From the NCBI GenBank assembly GCA_010279815.1, contig QEOQ01000180.1, positions 729,770 to 793,769 of the forward strand: a stretch of 64,000 bases of DNA, given 5' to 3'. The notes below the pieces were generated by a model that saw only the letters and a program-made list of their open reading frames with translations, was not told the DNA's origin and ran no database searches. Shown one piece after another: positions 35,771-47,600 of this stretch (within the stretch, counting starts at the first letter, position 1; each line of letters begins with the position of its first letter). The position numbers were made by a program, and so were the translations under genes. The stretch is from Brachionus plicatilis. Taxonomy: Eukaryota; Rotifera; Eurotatoria; Ploima; Brachionidae.

Positions 35771-36918
35771 TTTATTTTTGAATATTTTGGTGTTTATCAT
35801 AATAAATATCAAAATTTTTTAAATGTCATGTGATATTTTTTGATAATTTCAATAGAGATATTTTTTTTGAATGTTAAATGAATTTTAAAGTCAATTTTGA
35901 GAGGTATTTAAATACATTCAAAGAGACAGTGATGTTGAAGATAACAAATATTTATATAAGCTTTTATTAATTTTTAAAGAAAGCGTCAAAGTAAACTTTA
36001 GTGCTCGTTAAAATTCATTAGTTCAGAATATGTTAAATTTGAAATCTAATCTTTGATTAAGATAAAAAATCAAAGAAAAAACTTTATATAACTAAAATTC
36101 ATATTTATATCCTAAGTAACAACTGAAGCCAAAAAAGTTAAATTACTTTTTTGTGCATTTATTTTGTTAAGTAAATCATTTAATTTATTCAGCTTATATT
36201 TCAATAAAAAAAAAATTAAGAAAAATTTAATAATTTCCTAAAATTTTCACTTAAATCTTGCATTTTTTGTCTTTTGAATCGATTAACAATTCTAATATTA
36301 TTATCAAAGTAACATTCATCAAGACCTACTAATTATTAACTGATATATTTTATGAATTACCGTTTTGAAATACAGTGCTACTACGATACATGGTACTGAC
36401 GTAAAATTACGCAATTTTACTTTAAAATTGTTCAAACTTGAAAGCGCCACAAAAAAGTTCATTTTTAAAATTTTTTATGGAATTTTCCAAAAAAAATTAT
36501 GTTAACTTTTCGAAGCTTCAAAAAATATCTTACCAAATTTTTCGTAAAATTACGTAATAAACTATTTTTTGAGGTAAAAATCGTAAAGAAAAGTAAAAAA
36601 ACGAAAAAAAAAGTGAAAGCTTTTTTATTTCTTTATTCCAATATGTTTAAATTATTTCTTTGAATTAAAAATTTTACATCATAAATTGTTGCATCAACTG
36701 ACTGATAATGAACATATAAATTTTAATTTTTTTTAAGTATAATTCCTCTTTTTTAACGGAAGAATCAAACTTGTTTTTTTTTTGTAATTAAATTTTTAAT
36801 TTATTAACTTAGATGTTAATTAAAAAAATTTTAAATCAATTCTTGTCAGTGTACTTAAAAATAATGTTCAAAATTTGTTTAAATTAAATTTTATTCAAAA
36901 AAAATGTATATTAGCTTT
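35771..36918. other. Intergenic region between MOCOS and CARS2
   Basis: No exon seen. A TACAGTGCTACTACG sequence near 36374 followed by GTAAAATTACG words recalls a Tc1-type MITE end, but no matching right end was found. Confidence 0.55.
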
Positions 36919-38909
36919 TTATTTTCCATATTGTTTCAGTTTTATGATCCTTAAGTAAAAAAAATTAGATGCAATTTTTAAAATATTCAATTTTTTAATT
37001 ACTTTAAATTCTATATTTGACTGATTCAAATTTTTTCTAAAATCGTCACAATATTGCAGTAATTCCATTTTAATTTCTTTGCTTAAATTCCGGTCTTTAT
37101 CAAGCGCAAAATTTCTAATTAAATTTCTAAACTTTAATGATGGTTCCACAATATCGTCAATTTTTAGACTTGAGGTTTTGTATTTTTCCTCGTCAAAAAC
37201 TAAGCCTAGCATTTCTAGAATCCATTTTGTAAAATTATGAACACTCATTACACAGCCATAATGACGATTAAAATCATCCACAGGTCGAATGGTTGCACAA
37301 GATTGAAAATTTTTATTCATAAAATTGACCAAATCAGTTAGTTCATCTATTACCAGACAGGTGTCAAAGTCATTTGACAAAGCAGTATGAATTTTATTCC
37401 TGGTCTCTTCCAGCTTTTGCAAAACTTCGTTTTCATTAGCTCGGAACTCCAAAGTTTGAATTTTTTTATTGGCAAATTTATCAACCAAATTCAAAAAAGA
37501 CATAAAAGAATTAACCAAATTGACCGGTTTTACCATTTTATCATCACTGAATTCTTTATTGTTTCTATAAGGACTAAGCAAACAAAACATTCTAAAGTGA
37601 TTTGTAGTGTACTTGGACAGCATGTCTCTGATTGAGATTGTATTAGACAAAGACTTAGACATTTTGACGTCATTTTTTAGATGCAAATGACCAGTATGAA
37701 GCCAAAAAGATGACCACTTATCTATACCATGAAATGCGCAACACTGTACCATTTCATTGTGATGATGAGGAAATATCAAATCCTTGCCTCCGGAATGAAA
37801 GTCTATGTCCCTGCCAAATGCTACATTGGCCAATGTTGAGCACTCTATGTGCCATCCAGGCCGTCCAGGACCCCATGGACTTGGCCACGATGGCTCTGAA
37901 TCCTCTTTTCTTGCTTTCCAAAGCGCAAAGTCATAAGGATGGCGTTTTTCTTTATTATCTTAAAATTTTCTAATTTATTTTCAAAATATTTAAAATAAAA
38001 GTTAATGTATTCATAAAATAATTTAAAAAAGAAATTATTCTAAAGAAATTTCTCTTAAAAAATTTATTTAGTGAAATCGATTTTGCAGCAGCATACTTAA
38101 ATCTTTAGCAATAAAATGCTAGGATCTATGGGACCGTGCATTGATGAAAATTTTATTTTTAAGTACCTTTTGAATCATTGTCCATGTCAGTCTGTACTTG
38201 TTCGAAAAATGATCTAATATGAAAATTTTGTGAATCAAAATAAACACTTCCAGAACTGGTAGCGTACGCTTTTTTCAAATCAACCAATGTTTGGATAAAT
38301 TTGAGAATTTCCTCCACATGGTCAGTGACTCTCAGAATGATGCTAGGCTTAACACAATTCAAAAGACTAAGATCGTCCAGGAATTCTTTTTCGTAAAACT
38401 GAGTTATATCAAGAAAGTTTTTCTTCTCCTTAAAAATAAAGATTAAAATTAATAAAAATTATTTTTAATGGACATGAAAGCTGTTAAAAGAAGATATTAA
38501 CCTTGATAGACCTGACAATTATCTTATCATCAATGTCAGTAATGTTCATTAAATTGACTACGTTAATGTGGAAATAGTTGGTTAATATTCGCTTAATTAT
38601 ATCAAAATTTACATACGAACTTAAATATAAAGACAATGAGGAAACGAATGATAAAGATCCTGCCAATTTTTTCAATTGGCAAAGATTTTTAATAATAAAA
38701 TACACAAACCTAGCGTGGCCTAAGTGGGCACTGTTGTAAACTGTGGGTCCACACGAGTACCAATACAGAACATTGTTTCTAAGCTTTAAAGGCTCTTTTG
38801 TTTTGGAGAGACTGTTAAAAACGTAAATTGGATTTTTGGATTGCGCTGAATATTTCTTTGAAGCACGATTCCAAAGCGTTTTTATACTAAATTTAGATCT
38901 AGCCAGCAT
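36919..38909 (-). CDS. CARS2: Cysteinyl-tRNA synthetase, mitochondrial type
   Basis: Four exons: 38909-38710, 38619-38502, 38428-38167, 37958-36919; 1620 nt, 539 residues. It attaches cysteine to tRNA-Cys. The class I signature is [15 protein letters not shown] (HIGH-like), followed by [12 protein letters not shown] and [10 protein letters not shown]. Zinc ligands are Cys in SCGPTVYN, Cys in GWHIECS and the His cluster in FPHHHNE. The KMSKS loop is [10 protein letters not shown] basic N-terminal stretch ([20 protein letters not shown]) fits a mitochondrial targeting peptide, and the sequence agrees better with CARS2 than with the longer cytosolic enzyme, which carries extra insertions. The C-terminal region is helical as usual. 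Other exons are not needed. Confidence 0.95.
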
Positions 38910-39740
38910 CGAAAGACCTTGCTTTACTTTTAGTTTATTAAATGATAAAAAATTTAAATTTTTTTTGAGGACTATGAAAATTTAATCAAAAGTAAATCAA
39001 AATTATTTAGAAATGGAATTATTTAACTTAACAAAAAAATAGCGAAAATTCTAGTCTAATTTACCATTTTTAAAATAAACACCAGTATAAAATTAATTTC
39101 TCTAAACTTAAAAAAATCAAATAAAATAGAATTCTATTTTTAATATTCAAAAAAGTATTTACATTCAAATGAAAAAAAATTTTAAATAAAAAGAAGTATT
39201 GAAGAATAATAAAATTATTTTATTTATTTAATCTGTTTTTGAAAGTTTAAAAATTTGTGTTCCATTCATACCGGAAAATAGTTTAATTTTTTTTAACAAT
39301 TTTAACTATAATTATTATTTGAATCATGTAATTTTTTTATTTTTAATATATTAAATTCTTAAAAAAATTGATTCGATATTTCTTCAAATTAACAAAGCCT
39401 TCCTATCGATTATCTTAAAATTTAAAAATTAAATTTTAAATTTTTAGTATGTTTTTACGGCTGAATTTGTTTGTAAAATATTTTATTTGATTTTTTAATT
39501 TCTTATCTTTAATTTTTATTCATATATTAAAAAAAAAACAGACATAAGCTTTGTCTGTTGATAATTATTTTTTTCTTGAATCAAGATAAAAAAATTTCAA
39601 AATCAAAACTTTATGAACAATTTTTTTATTTTTTTTTTCAATTTTTTCAATTTTTTAACTGTAATTTTTTTGATTTGGGTCTTTTTCTGTTTTTCTGCGA
39701 AACAAATTTTTATTATTATTTATTTTTATTTATTTGTTTT
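38910..39740. other. Intergenic region upstream of CARS2
   Basis: Extremely A/T-rich; nothing coding is supported on either strand. Confidence 0.6.
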
Positions 39741-40765
39741 CTGTACCGAGCTAAAGCTCCTTCAGAATAAGTTAAAAAGTAAAATAAAAAAAAATGAAAT
39801 AAAATAAAAATAAAATTAATTTTAATAAAATGAGATAAAAAAAAGAATCAAAATAAAGTAAATAAGCTAAAAAATTGAAAGTTGAAAAGACATAAATTGG
39901 AAAAGATTGTTTCATGTGGCACATGTTTGAATTGTTCAAGTTTCAGGAAAATAAGAAGAAATAGTAAGGTAGCAATTACACAATGGAGTTGGGTATTCGA
40001 TATATCTTGATTCGAAATCTTCTATGTATTCCTTCACCAGTCTTACAACCAATGGAATAGAATGACTCAGTCCTGTCCCAACATATCTCTCACTCAATTC
40101 AAAAAGCCGATTCGAGACTGTTTTAATTTTAGTTTATTAAAAGCCTCATGATGCACGATGTTGGAGGGGGTATCATATTTTAACATAAGAATAGATCTGA
40201 CTGCTGTATTCTGAATTGCTTGTAGATTTTTGATATTATTTTCTGAAAATGAATTTGAGCAAGGAAAAGAATAGTCTAAAATTGATCCGACTAAAGATTT
40301 ATATAAATTTTCTAGTGTTTTTGATTGAGACCCCATTTTTTGTTTGAAATAAATAATCTTGTTTTGAAATCTTAATAATATTTAGTCTTTTATTGCAGCG
40401 TTCTTTAATTTCGTCTACCAGTATATTAAAGTTTAACTTAGAATCAAATTTAATACCAAGAAACTTGATTTCTTTTTGGCTCACTATTCTTTTTCCATAA
40501 ATTTTTAAGCTTAGATTATCACTCTCTTTTTTGTACCTAGAAAAGACTACTGAACACGACTTTTCAACTGATATCTTCATTTTCCATTTAATAAGCCATA
40601 GTTCTAGTTCGTTGGTGTATTTATTAATCTTATTTTCTAGGTTCCCCTTTATGTTATAAATGAAGAATGTAACTAGATCATCTGCGAAAAGCAGAGAGTA
40701 TTCATTATTTGTTTTGTTTCTTTTGGGGATGTCATTAATATATATACTAAATAAAAGATTTATTT
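39741..40765 (-). mobile_element. 5'-truncated Jockey/CR1-type non-LTR retrotransposon
   Basis: On the minus strand the end of a reverse transcriptase is readable: FSIYINDIP, then the catalytic box LLFADDLVTF, then KWKMKISVEKSCSVVFSR and IKFLGIKFDSKLNF. A frameshift near 40.34-40.38 kb follows, and the thumb continues as LYKSLVGSILDYSFPCS and LQAIQNTAVRSILML. The element begins abruptly within the RT domain (5' truncation) and ends in a 3' UTR with GGAGCTTTAGCTCGGTAC and an AAATA-rich tail. It is dead. The same 3' end occurs at 9.4 kb. Confidence 0.88.
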
Positions 40766-41838
40766 AATTGTTCAATTATTTTAAAGGACACTTTCAAATT
40801 GATTAAATTTGATGCATCAAAAAGCTTTATTTTATTTAATATTTTAATTAAGGCATATAAACTAATTATGTTATTATTGAATAAATTATTAATCATTTAT
40901 CATTCAATTTTAATTTCTTGTCAAATCTTCGATAACAATCAAATTAAGTAAGTCTTGTTATTTTTCTCGTTTAAATATTGTCATTTTAAACATCTTGACT
41001 GCTGGATAGTCAAATAATAAATATGATTCAAATTTTTTGAAATTAAATTTTTTTTAATTGCTTGTAAAATCAAGGAAAATATAATATCTAGCTGGTTGTA
41101 TTTTACGAATGAAACCTCGATAGAACAAAAAAAAAAAGGCAAAAAATAAAATTTAATAAAAAACAAAACAAACAAATAAGAAAAAAAATTTATGAATAAT
41201 AATTCTTTATTTAAAAATGAAATTAAATAAGATCATTTGTCTTAAATTAGAAATAAAAATAGTAATAAAAAATAAAGGTTAGAGTACATGAAATTTTTTT
41301 ACCGACAATTGATTTGGATGATTAAGTAAGAAAAGGTTCAGAAAATAAAAAAGACACAACAAGATAGAAATTAAAAGAATTGAAATTTAGTCTGAATAAT
41401 CACAAAAATTGATTAAAATCAAAAACCAAATTATAATCAAATTATTCAATAAATCCCGATTATGAGATTTTTGTGATTGTTCTGTTCAAAAAATCAATTA
41501 AAATTTTTATAAGTATTTTATTTAAAAAATGTAAAAAAAAACATACAAATTTTTTATGTCTGAGTTTTTAATTCAAATATTTACAATTAAGTCAAATTTT
41601 AAAAAATATAATTGTTTCTCGATCTTTTTTAAAAATTAGACCGATTTAATAATTTAATAATTGGACATTTAATAAAATTGATTATAAACAACTAAATAAA
41701 AAATCAACCATTTCATCGATGCTTTTTCGTTTTCATCTTAATCAACCTTAAATTTTTGGAAATTGGCGCAAAGTTTTATAGTTAATGATGCATTTCAATT
41801 AACCAAACTTGGCCATTTTAACCAAGCATTGTTTCTAT
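40766..41838. other. Intergenic region downstream of SLC5 gene
   Basis: A/T-rich. A short inverted repeat AATCACAAAAAT / ATTTTTGTGATT (about 41398-41481) may form a hairpin. No exon is supported. Confidence 0.55.
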
Positions 41839-43698
41839 TTAAAAGCAATACTTGAACCTGTAATAAAACAAAAGCTTTCTTCTTTGTTCTTTATGCTTCT
41901 CATCTGCGTCAACACCACCAGTGGTCACAAACGAATAAATCAAACTGAACAAAGTTCCAAAAACAACTGTGAAAACCACACTGAATAAGCAATACCATAT
42001 TGGTGCTATTGAATAAATACTAGCTAAAAAATCTTCATTGGAATAAAAGTATAAATTTTGTTCAGAATCCTGATTCTCCAGCAAAAATTTTGTGTTAAGT
42101 GATTGCAGTCGTGATATGTTGTATAAAAATTGACTCGAAGACTTTGAGCATAAGACCGTATTTCTCACAAACTCCTGAGGTTTTGCATTGTTAAAAATTA
42201 AGCCAGAACCGAACCAAAAATTGATTAGCAAATTCAAGACAAAGGCGACTGCAGCACCAGCATGGTTGGCATACGGAATGAACATTGAGAGCAAAAAAAG
42301 TCCCAAAATAGGCGAGTTTATAAAATTGTTGAACAAAAAAAAATAAGAAAGCATTGTTTTTTTGCCATATTGGAACGCCTGAGAAATTAACAAGCTCAAT
42401 AGTCCCATCATTACCAAAAAAGATTTTTTAATTAAACTTTTAAATTTTTCCTTAATTTTAACCCGATCAATTAAAGGATCCAATATTTCGTTAATGATCG
42501 ATTTGGTGCACAAAGTCATGCCCAGTGAGTGCTGAATGATGGAGTAATAGATGACGGACGCGAATAAAATTCCGCTGATAGACGGCAAATTCCGCGACAG
42601 AACCAAATGCAGCCAGTAAATTCCAATTTGATTTTTGTTTTTTATTTTCTTTCGCATCAAGGGATCACAGCCAAAAAAGTACAGAAAGCACACAAATCCG
42701 CCAGCTATTATTAGCAGCAAATTTAAGAATACCATGACAGGTATGTTTGACAAAAATAAAATTTTAGACTTTTTCTTTTTATCTATTGATTTATATCTGG
42801 CAAAATCGACCACAAAAAGTCCGAGTTTGGAGCACCAGGCCATTGGTAGCGATATAGCTTGGTTCAAAATTGTGTATGGAGTATACAAGTCTGTGCGAGT
42901 GTCAAAAAAACTTGTTCTGTGATTGAGCTCGGCCAAGTTCCACAACTGCTTTAGGGACACATTGCGATTTTTGAATAAAGTTAGGTGCATGGCCGAAATC
43001 AAACCGATGCATAGAATCAAAAATTGAAAGACATTTATTTTAGTGGATTGAATAAGACCTCCAAGCAAAGTTCCGGCAATCGAGTAGACTCCAATTATTA
43101 TGTTGATCAATGGCAAAGACAAATCTGGGTATATTATTTGAACCATGGCGGTACAGCCCCAGAGATAAAGCGACAAAAATATCAAGTAAAATAGCATTCC
43201 GGCCAAAGAACTCAATGATTTCATGTAGCGCCTGTTGTACCTTTTTTCCAAGTAGTCATACGGAGAATTTATTTGGTCTCTCAGGCTGTACATGAACGGA
43301 TGAATAATGAAGTATGAATACATTTGTCCTATGAATATTGACAGTATGTTTCCGGCTAAGCGCACTCCATGCAAATAGGTTTCGCTCAAGGAACCTACCA
43401 GCAAAAATGAAGAATTGAATGATATTGACGAGTTAATAATTGACTTCACTAGATGCTTTTTATGTATTTTTTTGAGATGTTTCTCCGGCCTGTTTTTGTT
43501 CTCTACATTGTACTCGACCATTCTATTTGCTTTTTTAAAATGATCTGAAATTGTGTAAACTTGATGGAAATTTTCTGATGGTTCGGTCTCCACTGACGCC
43601 TCTCTCGAGTCAACTATAAATTTACTGACTGTCTTAAAAATAGATAAAACACCAAAAATGGTCATAAAAATCCAAAATGATATTTGGTCTTCGATCAT
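41839..43698 (-). CDS. SLC5-family sodium-coupled transporter
   Basis: A single 619-residue frame with about 12-13 hydrophobic helices, the size of SLC5 members. Family features include the first helices around SSISFNSSFLLVGSLSETYL, SPYDYLEKRYNRR, YSIAGTLLGGLIQSTKINVFQ, FFGCDPLMRK, and SPILGLFLLSMFIPYANHAG. These are closest in pattern to the SMVT/SMCT subgroup (multivitamin or monocarboxylate transporters, plus insect orphan members). The substrate cannot be told from sequence. Sequence is diverged: the usual Ser/Ala-rich helix of SLC5 proteins is altered and the cytosolic loop after the first hydrophobic segment is long and basic. The protein is a plasma-membrane protein by family. Intronless. 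It is divergent from SPAG1, with 930 bases between starts. Confidence 0.85.
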   Translation of the reverse strand: MIEDQISFWIFMTIFGVLSIFKTVSKFIVDSREASVETEPSENFHQVYTISDHFKKANRMVEYNVENKNRPEKHLKKIHKKHLVKSIINSSISFNSSFLLVGSLSETYLHGVRLAGNILSIFIGQMYSYFIIHPFMYSLRDQINSPYDYLEKRYNRRYMKSLSSLAGMLFYLIFLSLYLWGCTAMVQIIYPDLSLPLINIIIGVYSIAGTLLGGLIQSTKINVFQFLILCIGLISAMHLTLFKNRNVSLKQLWNLAELNHRTSFFDTRTDLYTPYTILNQAISLPMAWCSKLGLFVVDFARYKSIDKKKKSKILFLSNIPVMVFLNLLLIIAGGFVCFLYFFGCDPLMRKKIKNKNQIGIYWLHLVLSRNLPSISGILFASVIYYSIIQHSLGMTLCTKSIINEILDPLIDRVKIKEKFKSLIKKSFLVMMGLLSLLISQAFQYGKKTMLSYFFLFNNFINSPILGLFLLSMFIPYANHAGAAVAFVLNLLINFWFGSGLIFNNAKPQEFVRNTVLCSKSSSQFLYNISRLQSLNTKFLLENQDSEQNLYFYSNEDFLASIYSIAPIWYCLFSVVFTVVFGTLFSLIYSFVTTGGVDADEKHKEQRRKLLFYYRFKYCF

Positions 43699-44629
43699 TT
43701 TTAATTAATATTTGTCTTGTAAATCTAGAAAAATCTTGCATTTATTAGACAAATGTAACTTTTAAATTTTTTTTATTTTAAATTTGAAAATTTTCTAACA
43801 ATTTATAGACAAATTGATTTAGAAAAAAATTAACATTTAATGGTTTGATGACCATTTGGATTAATGTGCTTTCTAATGTTCAAAATCAAGGTCTTGCCGA
43901 TTCTTGACGCAAAGTGTTGGCCTAGATTTGGCCAAATAAAGTGGCATAAAATTTAAGAAAATCAAATTGTGATTAAATGGTATTTTACTTAGAGTTGGAT
44001 TATTTTGAATATTTGGATGATTATATTTGAATAATTTTTGATTTCGAGAGCTAAAATGCTGGATTTTATTTAAATCTTCCTTGAGGCCTAACAATTTTTA
44101 GAGAATAATACGAATGATTTTTTTTATCCTAAATTCAAAGCATAGATATTGGTTCGGAATTAAATAATTGGGTTTAAACTAGTTTGACCTCTTAAACTTG
44201 TCCTATCTATTCTAGCTTAAAATGAATTAATTGCTTCTTTTTGAATTAAATAAAAAAAACATTATTTTTTAATTGTTTAATTTTAAGTTATTATGACCTT
44301 TTTAATTACAGTTAGATTCATAAAATAAACTTTTATTTTAAAATTTTCAGATTTTTATAATGTTTTATTAGTAAAATTTTTTGTTTAATATAAAGATTTT
44401 TCGGTTCTTAAAAAGCAAGTCAATCATGACTAGACGTAAAATTCCATATTATCCAGCATTTGTACTCTTGGTTGAATGGAAAGTGTTTCTATAGAAACTA
44501 AAACAAAGCTCAAGTTAACTTTTTAAAATTTAAATTATTTTGCATTCATGTACTAGTGATTTTTTTTTAAATTTAAAATTCTAGAAAACTGAAATCAATT
44601 CTAAATATTTTGGATCAAAACTTTTCAAA
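43699..44629. other. Divergent promoter region, SLC5 gene / SPAG1
   Basis: The two genes point away from each other across this interval, so both promoters must lie in it. A 73-codon minus-strand frame at 43873-44094 lacks an ATG at its start and is not supported. No motif could be named. Confidence 0.5.
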
Positions 44630-47600
44630 ATGACCGATGTCGATTTTTTGAAAGACGCTAGAAAAAAACACGACATTCCGCTTGAAAACCTTGACTTCAA
44701 GTACGTAAAAAAGTGTGAAAATGTAAAAGAGCTGGAAAAAATATATCGTGTTTTGGTGTAGGTTAAAATTTTAATAAAAAAAATTCATTCATTTCTATTT
44801 TCATTAATTCTATTAGTTCTGGTGTTGAGGGAAAATATCCTGATTTGGAAAATTTTGTTTATGAAAAAATAAAGACTCTATCTCCGAACAGGTATGATCT
44901 TTTTTTTTATCAAAAATAAACAATTTTCTACTCATTTCATATAACTAGTCGTGTTCTGAGAAAAGATAAACCCATTTATACTAAGCAAGCACTGAGCAAA
45001 AGTGAGCAAGAATTTATCGACAGCGATATTCAGGTAGATTTAGAAAATAAATGTGAAGATTAAATTAATCAACTTTTTTTAAAAAGAATTTTGTTAAAGA
45101 AATACCGAATTTGGAGAAAAAAGTGACATCAAAAACCGAGTTTAAAAATGAAGATAAGGAGCCACCGATTAGATCAGCTAAACAAACAAATATAATTAAG
45201 TCTGGAAATACAAAACCTCTTACTCAGGTAAAATCATAGTTGAATTAAAATTCTTTAATTAAAATTTTTGATTTTTTAAAGGAAACTAAGAACAGTCAAA
45301 GTGCAAAAAAATCCGTAAAACCCAAAGATTACCGAGAATGGGAAAAGTTGGTTATCCATCTCATCCATCTATTGAAAAATTTAAATTTTGTTCTTAAAGA
45401 ATTGAGAAACAAATAGATAAAGAATTAGAAGAAAAAGAGAATCTTGAAACTATTTCTAAAGTAGCAGACGATAAAACTGCTGTAAACCATGGTAAAAATT
45501 TTTCCAAGTCTCTGGTCAAAGATCTACCAAAAGATATAAATATAGAAAGTAAGAAATTGATTTTAAAGTATTAAATAATTATTCATAATTCCAGAAAAAC
45601 TCAAAATATTTTTTAATTTTAATCAATTAACTAAAATATTTGTCTTGATGTCTCATCCCTGCATTCACTAAAGTTTTTCTTCAAAAAGCTTTGTTTTAGA
45701 GTTAAAAAGTTCAAATTATGTGTGGTCAAAATAAATATTCATTCAAAATAGGAAATAATAACTTGACCCTTAAAATTTTTATTTTGCCTGTAGAATCTTG
45801 AAAAAAATACAAGATGAGAAAAAAATCTAAAATTTTTACCTAATTATGTTTGGACCGTTTTTCCTTTGCATCATATTTTTTCATTTTATCTAATCATTCT
45901 CAAGTCCATTGTTTTAAAACTTTACTATAATTATCAAACTTTAATTTAAAGCTTTTTAATGAATCAAAAATTATTTGAATACTCATTTTTCAAATTCTTT
46001 CTAGAAATTCTAGATTCTATTACAAATCTTGCATATGAAATTTAAAATTAGACTATTGTTTTGAAATTTTAATTTTGTATTTTTTAAATTTCAGTTGAAA
46101 GGTGGCTTTTTATTTTTAAAATAAGAACAAAAATTACACTGCAGATTTCATTTTGATTTTCTAGTTTTTTGTTTTAGGAGTTTAAAAGAGATCATAATTT
46201 TAAATTATTATTATTATTATAAGTTAATCTGCAGCCAACAAGTCCGTATATTTTGGGTACTTAAGTATTCGACTTTGGAAGTTAAGCTTTAGTTGAAGTA
46301 GAACGCGGTAATTAAATATTAACTAAATAAGTTAGTTCCAATTGCTTGCTATCCGATATGATAAAAAGTTATGTCTCTATGTGCATGAAATTGGCAGTAT
46401 TTTCTTTTATGAATTGTTGTTGAGCTTTCATGATCGCTAATGTCCAGTTTGAAATGTTGAATTACTTCATACCTTTTCCTTTTATTCAATAATTTTAAGT
46501 TCTAAAGTCTTAAGACACTTTTTCGATTCATTTTATCTTTTGTTTCTTATGCGGGCTCCAGATGATAACCACGTATTTCAATTAATTTTGATTTTTTTAA
46601 TATCCATCTCAAAATAAATCAACAATTTGTGTTACTCTTAATAATAAGCTAAAAAAGTTCTATTTGACTTTTAAAAAATTTAATGATAAAAATGATATAA
46701 GTCTAATTGAAAATAAAAATAACAAGCTGATGTTTAAATAATTGACTTGGAAGAAATTCATAGTCACTCTGTGCACCAGCTATTTGTTATTTTGTCCTTT
46801 TCTTCTTTACTTTCGTAAATATTTTCAATTTGAATCCAAATAGAGCTGATTAAAATATCTTTACCGAGAATAAAATTTTTTTGAATTAACAATTAAATTA
46901 TTTGAACTTTTATTTTTGTTTTTACTATTTTTCTTTTTAATTTGAAGGATCTATAATTAAAAAGAAAATTAATAAAAGTTCAATTTAATATATTATACAC
47001 TCGAATGGGATTTTTTAATAAGGAAAAGAAGGAGTATATTTTAAAAAAGAACATAAACAAAACTGTTTTCAAGATTATTTATTTTGTAGCTGAATTTTTG
47101 ATTGTTTTGTTTATTTTTTAAAAAGATTTGGATGAATCAACAAAAATTTTGAAAGCTGACCAGGAAAAGTGTAAAGGAAACGAGTCGTTTGCGGCTGCTT
47201 GCTACCATGAAGCTGTTACTTATTACACTCGAAGCATTAAATATTTACCTACGGCAGCTTCCTACAATAATCGTGCATTAGCTTGTAATAATTCAATTAA
47301 TAAAATTAGTTTTTTACTACTTTTTTACATTTCTAATTAGATATTAAGCTTGAAAACTGGGAAAAGGCAATCCTAGACTGTAATGAAGTCCTAATATATG
47401 AACAAGACAATTTTAAAGCTTTACTGCGACGTGCGACTGCATTATACAAGCAAAAAAACTTTGAAAAAGCTAAAATTGATATTGAAAAATGTTTAATTTT
47501 GGACTCCTCGGACAAAAAAGCTAAAGTAAGCCTTAATAAATTAGAGATTGTGATCGTCTTTCAATTTTTCACTTCAATCCGACTAATTTAGAATAAATTT

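Noticed and set aside
36374..36600. Possible second Tc1-type MITE (TACAGTGCTACTACG)
   Set aside because: No matching inverted end was found downstream; only GTAAAATTACG words are shared.
39558..39807. Phe-rich plus-strand frames
   Set aside because: They derive from T-rich sequence and the tail of the retrotransposon.
43873..44094. 73-residue minus-strand frame
   Set aside because: It starts without ATG, has no recognised homologue and no clear exon boundaries.
46240..46320. GGAAGTTAAGCTT resembling 5S rRNA
   Set aside because: Only about 11 bases match and the remaining 5S elements are absent.
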